Shown here piece by piece: positions 56,775 through 64,000 of a stretch of 64,000 nt of DNA. A model generated the notes under the pieces. It was not told where the DNA came from and did not search any database. It was given only the letters and a program-made list of their open reading frames with translations. The position numbers were made by a program, and so were the translations under genes. The DNA comes from Saposhnikovia divaricata. Taxonomy: Eukaryota; Streptophyta; Magnoliopsida; Apiales; Apiaceae. How positions within the stretch are numbered: the first letter of the stretch is position 1; every line of letters starts with the position of its first letter. The stretch is taken from the NCBI GenBank assembly GCA_036435485.1, contig CM071598.1, positions 105,460,501-105,524,500 on the forward strand, read 5' to 3'.

Positions 56775-59700
56775 TTAAGACTGTTTCTTTTCTCTTGTTG
56801 GCATCACCCTTGATTTTCCTTCTTTGGCAGAGTTGGACTCAATCTGAATTTGGAGTTGCCTATAGAAGGCATCTTCTTCATCAACCTTTGGATTTAGCTT
56901 TTGTTGTAACCATCTTAGGTATTGAGAACTAGCCTTTGATAGTTGGTCTTCTAACCTGAAGAATCTCCTGTTACCATCTTCATCCCTGAACTCCATCATC
57001 CAGAAGGGTTGAAGGTGGATTTTATGTCCATTGTATGGGATCTTCATCTTCCTTGGTAGACTTGATGGTGAGTTCCATTCCCTCCTTATCTGTTCTATTC
57101 TGTCCAGTATCTCCCCTTTTGCTATCTTGGAGAACCCTGTGTATCTCTTGATTGCAGAGAACACTTTGGTTAAGGTCAGATAATTTTCTCCAAGAACCCT
57201 CTGTAGTGGCCATGTCCTTTCCTTTCCTCCCTTGTATACAAAGACCAATCTCTCAGGCAAATGTTTATATTTGTCAATTCCTCTTACTTCTGACAATTCA
57301 TCCAGATAAAGATTCATGCCAGAGTATTCTTCAATATCTGCCTGATAGATAAAATTATCCTTGTTTTCCAAGATTGGCTGCCTGACAATAGCAGGTACCC
57401 TAGCAACTTGAATTGGTTCCTTTGAAGGTTGCTTCCTTGGTATCCTTTTCTTCTGTATAGGCTTCTGTTGAGGCTTCAGCAAGAATGAAGGAACCTCAAT
57501 GGAGTCAAGATTCATTGGTTCCTCTTTAGGTACTATAGGATCACCATGGAAATTCAAAGCTGGGTTGAATACTTTTACAGAAGTAGGTTGTGATGAGCCA
57601 ACTGTCTCCTTGCTTTCAATTTCTGGAGAGACAGGCCTCCTTGCCTTTGATTTCATTCTCTTAGATTTGGATTTGGGGACTGATTTCCCTTTCCTTTTGG
57701 ATTTGGGGACTTCCTCAGGTTCCCTCATTTCATCCTCTACCTCATCCATTAACTCTTGAGCCAGCCTGGCTTGCTTCTCATCTGAGTTTTCATACAGATT
57801 TTCAGTGCTTGGTTGAGATTCTCTTAGCAGCCTTGAAGTCTCTTCTCTCTTGGCTTCAACAAATCTAGGATGGCTGTTGGATATGTTTAGAACTTTTCCA
57901 TTCCTTATGATTACAGCCATCCATTCTCTTACACAACTGTTAGTCTTCTCCTTGAATTCCTTAATTTGCTTACCCATCAGCTTCTCTTCATCCTCCTTGG
58001 GAAATGGAAAGTCCAGTTGTAACTTGTTCTTCCCATTTGCTTTTGGTGGTGAGTAGGGTCTTGCTTTGATGTAGGGTTCAAATTCTTTAACATGAGAAGG
58101 CTCAGCATCATAGAATGTAGGAGCCACAATTGCTGGAGTGAGCACCTTCAGAATTGTGGTAGATATTGTTGGAGCTGAGGTTTGGCTAGAGAACAGATTT
58201 GATACTATAGATGCATTGATCAATCTTTCTGTCCTCATTATTCTTTCATTGTTCTCCTCTTTCTTCCTTTGCAGGGCTTCAATCTTGGCTAGCTTTTCCT
58301 CTTCTGTCAAGTTTGAGAAATCAAACTCTTTAGATAGAGCTACTTGTACAGGTTTGGATTTGCTGGGGGAAGCTGTGACAATGAAGTCCTGTGGATTGAC
58401 CACTATGGTAGGCTGCTGCTCCCCCTCACTTGCTGCTTCCCTTCTTTCAGAAATTAAGATTTGACTTGTAGTTGCCACATCCTCTTCCACTTTCTCCCCC
58501 TTTTTGTTAGCATCAAGGGTTTGACTAGAAGTTGGGGCTGCAACTAACTTTTCTAGCAGTTGGGTTTGCAGTTTCTGATGGTGAAGAAATTGCTCCATCT
58601 GGGATTCCATCTTTTCCACTCTTGAGTTGAGTAGTTGCACAGACTTAGCCAGGTTGTCTTCTTTGATGAACCTTTGTTGCAACACCCTCTGAGTGGCTGT
58701 AGGAGCTAGTTGCTCTAACTTGGAATCCACAGAGATCTTCACATCCTTGATTTCTTGTTTGACCTCCTCTAAGTTGGATCTATGAATCACCATTTTCATC
58801 TTTTGTAACTTAATGGAGTCAATTGCCTGTTGAAGAACAACCTTTCTCTGTGGATCTGCTTCTTGGTGCTCAGCCAGGGCAGATTTATATTGCCTTATGA
58901 TTTCCACATCAAGTTGATGATAGGTGTAGTTGTGAGCAAATTTCCAATCATGAATACTGCTACCACCTTCATCTTCAGGGCTCTGGCTGTCTTCATCTTC
59001 AGAATCTTCAAATTCTTCACTCTCAGCAGTGGTTGGCAGAGCTTCTAAAGATTCCTTAGCTCTAAGTAGAGACTGTGAGGTGTGCACTAGGTGCATTGCC
59101 TCCTCTGCTTCCACATTGCCCTATTGTGCCAGAATTTGATAGGCAGGAACTGGGTGAGTAAAGGTTTTAGCATCCAAAGAAATGGAGTCAATCATGGACT
59201 GATATTCTCTTTGAAATTCCATTTCCTTGGCTGCATCCTCAACCTCCATTGACTCACTAGCAATGGCTGCTTCTTCCATCCTTATTTCTCCTGTAGTCCC
59301 TTCTCTCCTCCCATCTCTGTTTTCTTGCATCAAGGGCTCCCCTTGGCTCACACCTCTCACACCCTCACCTTCACCTACTAAGGTGGAACTCTCAGTCTCT
59401 CCTTTTGCCTGATCGGAAGAAATGGCCAGCCTCTCATTATTTAGCTCTCCTTTTGCCTGCTCACAAGGCAGCCTCTCACTCCCTTCCCTCAATCCTAAAA
59501 GTGTTTCAACTACTGAGAACTCCTCCACACTTGACACAGGAATGTCAGATATAGCAGTGGTAGAGTGAGTTATCAACGGATAAGGAATATCCGTTGATGG
59601 AGTAGTTATAGCTGTCAACGGATGGCTAGACAGAGGCGCATCCGTTGATGGAGAAACACTTGTCAACGGATGAAGGATATCCGTTGAGGAAGGAATAATT

Positions 59701-61304
59701 TTATCCGTTGAAGAGAAAACCAACACTGAATCTGTGGAAATTGATTTTAAGTTCGAGGCCACAGTCTGTGTTGAGAATTCTGGAAGGGAAGATTGATGGT
59801 CCAACAAATCATCTAAAAGATGATGACCACCAATTGCAGAGTGGGGCTTCTCCAAGAATCTTAAAGATGGATAATCAGGAATTGATGTAGATATCATATC
59901 CACATCCAGAGATGGAGTTGGTGATGGTGGATTGTAATGTGTATCGATTTGAAGATTAAGATCAAGGGGCTGTGACTCCACATTTATTGAAGCCACATCA
60001 AACTGAGTTTGAGAAGGTACAGTTTCCTGTACTGTGTGTGCACCCTGTGATTCCCCTGTGGTTTTAGATTTCACTCTTCTTCCATAGGTTTTTGAGAGTG
60101 GGCTATTTGTGTCTCTAACCCTCTTGTGCAGTGTTCCTTGTGGGGAACTTGATTCAGTAGTCACACTCTGTTGAGAGAGTGTAACTAGAATTTGGCTTGT
60201 AGTTACATTAGCAGTCTTTTGAGAGACTGAAATGGTGGTTGCACTCATCTCTCCTTCCTTATCCTTAGGGCTTCTTTGATGTTCACCCTGTCCCTCACCA
60301 CTCACTACCACCTTCACACTCCCCTCAAGACTTTTGGTAGATTTTACAACAGGTGTCTATTGAGAGACACTTGAGGTTTGCTTACTAGAATGTGATTTTG
60401 GAACTCTGGATTTGGTCACTTTGGTAGGAGCCTGTTTGGTCACAACTACAGACTCCATTGTGACACTAGAAGGCAAAGAAATTTTGGGGTTGGAGATAGG
60501 GGTTTCAGAGTTAGAAATAGTTACCTGAACAATTGGTAGATATACCAATTGTACTCCTGCATTGAGGTTCATTCGAATTAGGTCACTTAAGACTCTCTTC
60601 TCCTGAACAAAACATTGGAACTTGCTATCCGGGTTAGCAATGGATAGCTCATTCTCAGATACAAGCAGTGCTAAGAGCATTAAAAATCTAGCAAAGTAGA
60701 TATTCTTGCTCCTAGTTTCCTTTTTACCTAACTTTGCAGCTATCTCATACATAACTAATGTGCCAAAATTATAGAATTTATCATTTAAGAGCATACACAT
60801 CATAGTTAGCATGGATTGGGTAACAGCATCAAAATTACTAATTTTGCCTGAAAAAGTTTTAATGAAGGCATCACAGAAATAGCTCCATTCTTTAACCATT
60901 CCTTTCCTAACAATTTTCCCTAAGTTTTCAGTACTAAGGGCATAATTAATAGAATTAAGCATGTCAACAATTTCAGCATCAGTGGGTACTTTCAGACAGT
61001 TATTCTCAGGCAATTTTAAACAAGCAGTTATTGCATCAGAATTAAGTACATAGTTTTTACCCTTTAAAGAAAAAGCAATTGTACCGTCTGTGCCACTGTA
61101 CTCAGCAGATGTCCACATTTCTTCAATTACCTCGTGGATTAAGGGAGTGGTGGCAGTCATAGCATATGACAGTTTGCATTTCTTCACAAAACTCATCAAA
61201 GTGTGGTAAGCTTCTGGAGCATTCACTGTGTCAACAAAGGCCGCGAAATTGTTCTTCTCATAGGTAAACCCAGTGGAGGACATCATCTTAACAATAGGCG
61301 CCAT
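56775..61304 (-). pseudogene. Sire-B env-like ORF
   Basis: One frame of about 1510 codons from ATG 61304 (MAPIVKMMSSTGFTYEKNNF) to 56775, broken only by two TAG codons, at 60357-60359 and about 59115-59120. Both are preceded by CAA (CAA TAG ACA; CAA TAG GGC). The first 300 residues form a domain like that of Sire-A (FSLKGKNYVLNSDAITACLK; IYFARFLMLLALLVSENELS). The next 400 are Ser/Thr/Pro-rich and hold seven copies of the element's 10-bp motif, encoding SSTD and SVSPSTD runs. The last 780 residues hold coiled coils (LQQRFIKEDNLAKSVQLLNS; EEEKLAKIEALQRKKEENNE), a Lys-rich region and a folded tail. I see no signal peptide or membrane span. Confidence 0.8.
59574..59715 (-). repeat. Motif array inside the Sire-B env-like coding region
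   Basis: Seven copies in about 140 bp: ATCAACGGAT, ATCCGTTGAT, GTCAACGGAT, ATCCGTTGAT, GTCAACGGAT, ATCCGTTGAG and ATCCGTTGAA. The first five strictly alternate in orientation, so neighbours can pair as 9-10 bp stems in RNA. The frame stays open through all of them. Confidence 0.9.
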
Positions 61305-61808
61305 TGAAGTTTTTGAACTTTGATTACAGAGAGTTTTAGAGAAGAAGATGCAGTTAACTTTTGATATGCTTGAAAATGAATAAAAGTGAGATGTGAGAGT
61401 ACAAGTCAGCCTTTTATATTTTTCAAGAGTTAAAAATGAAATAATTAAAAGTAATTACCCCATTGGTCAAAAGTAACTGTCAAATAATAAATGAAAAGAA
61501 AGTAAGTACAGCCATGATTAGATATACACGGTTACCAACGGCTATATAAAAAAAATGTATATCAACGGATATAGAATGAACGGTTGAGATACAGTTTATC
61601 CGTTGATGACGTGGATAGCCTGTTACCCGTTGACATGCGAAAATCTAGTAATGTGTTTATACTATCAACGGATAAAAGGATATCCGTTGATAAGCTAATT
61701 TTGCCTTAGACAAAATTTCTGCAGAAAATTTTTCTGAAAGTTTTAACTTTCAAGTAAATCAAAACACATTTTTAGCTTCAATGCAGTGAAATCAAATATC
61801 ACTAGGAA
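61305..61808 (-). other. Sire-B gap between pol and env-like ORF with motif array
   Basis: Non-coding, 0.5 kb. It holds ATCAACGGAT (61561-61570), ATCCGTTGAT (about 61599), CCCGTTGACA (about 61628), ATCAACGGAT (about 61664), ATCCGTTGAT (about 61682) and weaker forms (CCAACGGC, AACGGTTGAG). This is the same relative place as the second array of Sire-A. Confidence 0.8.
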
Positions 61809-64000
61809 TTATGACAAGTTAAGCATACCTAGCTCACCTACCAATCTTGTGAATGTGGATTCATCAAGAGGCTTGGTGAAGATATCTGCAAGCTGCATTT
61901 CACTTGGCACAGAGTGCATTTCTACTGTACCATTCATCACATGTTCTCTAATGAAGTGGTATTTGATGTCAATGTGCTTGGTTCTCGAATGTTGCACTGG
62001 ATTCCCTGTAATGGCAATAGCACTTGTGTTGTCACAGAAAATTGGAATCTTCTCAACTTTTATACCATAGTCAATGAGTTGGTTTCTCATCCATAGAATC
62101 TGTGCACAACAGCTTCCAGCAGCAATGTACTCAGCTTCAGCTGTAGAAGTGGAGACTGAGTTTTGTTTCTTACTGAACCATGAAACAAGCCTGTTACCTA
62201 GAAATTGACAGGAACCTGTAGTACTTTTCCTATTAACTCTGCAACCTGCATAATCTGCATCTGAATAGCCTGTTAGATCAAAACCAGATTCTCTTGGGTA
62301 CCAAATGCCAAGGTTTGGTGTTCCCTTGAGATACCTGAAAATTCTTTTAATAGCTATTAAGTGAGACTCTCTAGGGTCAGCTTGAAATCTAGCACAAAGA
62401 CAAGTAGAAAACATTATATCAGGTCTACTAGTTGTTAGGTATAAAAGTGAACCTACCATGCCTCTATAGCTTGAGATGTCCACAGACTTTTCCTTAGTAT
62501 TCAACTCAAGCTTAGTTGCAGTGGCCATAGGTGTTTTAGCAGATGTACAATCCATTAAGTCAAATTTCTTTAAGAGATCATAAATATATTTTTTTTGACT
62601 TATGAAAATGCCCTCATTAACTTGCTTTACTTGTAGGCCAAGAAAGTAAGTTAATTCACCCATCATGCTCATTTCATACCTACTTTGCATAAGTTTGGCA
62701 AACTTTTTGCAAAGCTTCTCATCTGTAGACCCAAAAATAATATCATCTACATAGATTTGAACAAGTATTGAAGAGCCATTAATATTCCTATGAAATAAGG
62801 TTTTATCTACTGTACCTCTAGTGAAGTGGTTCTCCAAAAGAAATTGAGATAAAGTGTCATACCAGGCTCTTGGTGCTTGCTTCAAACCATAAAGTGCTTT
62901 CATGAGAAGATATACATATCCTGGAAATTCTGGATCCTCAAAGCCAGGAGGTTGATGGACATAGACCTCTTCTTCCAGTTCCCCATTTAGAAAGGCACTT
63001 TTGACATCCATCTGATAGACTTTGAAATTGGCATGTGCTGCATAGGCTAGAAAGATTCTTATTGCCTCAAGTCTTGCCACTGGAGCAAAAGTTTCATCAA
63101 AATCTATTCCTTCTTCTTGAGAGTAGCCCTTTGCCACTAATCTAGCTTTATTCCTCACAATTATGCCATTTTCATCTGTCTTATTCTTGAGAACCCATTT
63201 AGTACCTATGACACTTCTATCATCAGGTTTAGGCACAAGTTTCCATACTTTATTTCTTTCAAATTGGTTTAGCTCTTCTTGCATTGCTAACACCCAATCT
63301 GGATCTAGAAGGGCATCTTCCACTTTCTTAGGTTCCTCTTGAGACAGGAAGCTACTGTATAGACATTCTGCTTGAGTGGCCCTTCTGGTTTGGACTCTTG
63401 AATTTGATTCACCAATGATTAACTCAAATGGATGATCTCTAGTCCATTTTCTTGCAGGTGGAAGGCTTGATCTTGATGAGGTTGCTTCATTTCCATGAGC
63501 ATGATCATGTTGATTTAGCATTGAATTTTGACCTTGAGAAACTCCCCCTGAGTTTGTTGTCCTTGCTGAATTATGAAGTTGACTATCAATGGATGCATCA
63601 TTTTGCCTGTCGACGGATTCTTGAGAATATCTGTCAACGGATGCATCTCTAATAGTGTCAACGGATGTTGCAGAATGACTGTCAACGGATGTTGCAGAAT
63701 GACTGTCAACGGATGCTTCATTTTCAGTGTAAGCATCACTTCTAGTTGGTATAACAGCTCTAGGTGGATCTCTGTGGTCATGATCTTCATTTTCCTCATC
63801 ATAGTACATTCTTCCTTCACCTTCATTCTCAAATTCCAACTTTTCATGGTAACCTTCATCATTTAGGCCTAGAATCTTTTGATCATCAAAAACAACATGT
63901 ACAGATTCCATAACAATGTTGGTTCTTAGATTGTAGACCTTGTAGGCTTTCCCTGCTGCATATCCAACGAAAATAGCTTCATCTGCCTTTGCTTCAAATT
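61809..64000 (-). CDS. Sire-B pol, C-terminal part (integrase end, RT, RNase H), partial
   Basis: The frame enters from the right edge with FEAKADEAIFVGYAAGKAYK, the end of the copia integrase, and stays open to TAA at 61809. A hydrophilic spacer (63400-63850) contains repeated SVDSHSAT/ASVDR text encoded by the element's motif. RT follows: VLAMQEELNQFERNKVWKLV, VYQMDVKSAFLNGELEEEVY and QIYVDDIIFGS. RNase H: GYSDADYAGCRVNRKSTTGS, STAEAEYIAAGSCCAQ, FCDNTSAIAI and KHIDIKYHFIREH. All catalytic acids that I can check are present. It would copy element RNA in particles. The upstream protease and integrase core are outside the window. Confidence 0.93.
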   Translation of the reverse strand, partial: FEAKADEAIFVGYAAGKAYKVYNLRTNIVMESVHVVFDDQKILGLNDEGYHEKLEFENEGEGRMYYDEENEDHDHRDPPRAVIPTRSDAYTENEASVDSHSATSVDSHSATSVDTIRDASVDRYSQESVDRQNDASIDSQLHNSARTTNSGGVSQGQNSMLNQHDHAHGNEATSSRSSLPPARKWTRDHPFELIIGESNSRVQTRRATQAECLYSSFLSQEEPKKVEDALLDPDWVLAMQEELNQFERNKVWKLVPKPDDRSVIGTKWVLKNKTDENGIIVRNKARLVAKGYSQEEGIDFDETFAPVARLEAIRIFLAYAAHANFKVYQMDVKSAFLNGELEEEVYVHQPPGFEDPEFPGYVYLLMKALYGLKQAPRAWYDTLSQFLLENHFTRGTVDKTLFHRNINGSSILVQIYVDDIIFGSTDEKLCKKFAKLMQSRYEMSMMGELTYFLGLQVKQVNEGIFISQKKYIYDLLKKFDLMDCTSAKTPMATATKLELNTKEKSVDISSYRGMVGSLLYLTTSRPDIMFSTCLCARFQADPRESHLIAIKRIFRYLKGTPNLGIWYPRESGFDLTGYSDADYAGCRVNRKSTTGSCQFLGNRLVSWFSKKQNSVSTSTAEAEYIAAGSCCAQILWMRNQLIDYGIKVEKIPIFCDNTSAIAITGNPVQHSRTKHIDIKYHFIREHVMNGTVEMHSVPSEMQLADIFTKPLDESTFTRLVGELGMLNLS
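63594..63718 (-). repeat. Motif array inside the Sire-B pol spacer
   Basis: Four perfect GTCAACGGAT and the variants ATCAATGGAT and GTCGACGGAT, all in the same orientation. They encode SVD repeats (SVDSHSATSVDSHSAT) between integrase and RT. Two neighbouring copies are part of a perfect short tandem duplication of about 24 bp. Confidence 0.9.

Larger units (their letters stand above)
55588..64000 (-). mobile_element. Sire-B: Sire/Maximus-type copia element, minus strand, partial
   Basis: Reading leftward from the window edge: integrase end, RT and RNase H, a 0.5-kb gap, an env-like ORF, PPT and 3' LTR (56602-55588). CTTAG at 55583-55587 is the expected target-site flank; its partner is outside the window. 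It is a different family from Sire-A: LTR length, motif array and env-like sequence all differ, while pol remains clearly related. The pol part visible is open throughout, so damage is less than in Sire-A. Confidence 0.93.

Noticed and set aside
1..64000. tRNA and rRNA genes
   Set aside because: I looked for tRNA-like and rRNA-like stretches and saw none. TGGTATCAGAGC-type sites are primer binding sites next to LTRs, not tRNA genes.

Overview
This is a plant nuclear window. Most of it is nested LTR retrotransposons; a short gene island lies between about 34.9 and 43.0 kb. The host genes have plant-type introns and encode a cytosolic 40S ribosomal protein S10, a membrane-anchored RLCK-V/GPK1-like kinase homologue, and a plastid beta-carotene hydroxylase. 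Together with the Sire/Maximus copia and Tat/Retand gypsy elements this points to a eudicot, possibly an asterid, with a large repeat-rich genome. The species cannot be fixed from the sequence alone.

1-32.1 kb is a stack of elements. The 3' end of a minus-strand chromovirus (Tekay/Del-like) abuts, at about 1.87 kb, a 5'-truncated plus-strand Tat/Retand gypsy element that ends with its 3' LTR at 32132. That gypsy element carries an antisense spliced ORF (aORF). The aORF was split by a minus-strand copia element (5332-28483) with an LTR-internal-LTR-partial internal layout and a 5-bp target duplication (ctccc). The RT gene of that copia was in turn split by a 13.5-kb plus-strand Sire-type copia (Sire-A, 9471-22956), which has 1406-bp LTRs and the target duplication atcct. 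A hAT MITE sits in the gypsy LTR. The order of insertion is therefore gypsy, then copia, then Sire-A.

32.1-34.6 kb holds AT-rich degenerate repeats with Helitron-like 3' ends and a non-autonomous Mutator-like element with a perfect 9-bp target duplication. 34.9-43.0 kb holds the three host genes, all on the plus strand. 43.0-50.8 kb is a MITE- and microsatellite-rich stretch: a foldback element, a Helitron, a hAT MITE with a perfect 8-bp duplication, a Stowaway, a 34-bp perfect hairpin MITE, and a 2.1-kb solo LTR with a perfect 5-bp duplication. 51.5-64 kb is a second stack: a copia gag/protease relic, cut by a chromovirus-like LTR, cut by a minus-strand Sire element (Sire-B) that runs off the window.

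The most interesting signal is in the two Sire elements. Each carries its own private short motif in dense arrays: GTC(A/T)TACCGA in Sire-A and ATCCGTTGAT/ATCAACGGAT in Sire-B. In both, arrays sit in the LTR on the upstream side of the presumed start region and again between pol and the env-like ORF. In Sire-B they also occur inside coding spacers. This looks like a replaceable, clade-wide cis-element system, possibly a dual promoter with MYB-type sites in Sire-B. The long env-like ORFs show no signal peptide or membrane segment that I can see. Most coding regions of the retroelements are broken by in-frame stops, many of them consistent with C-to-T change at CAG/CAA codons.
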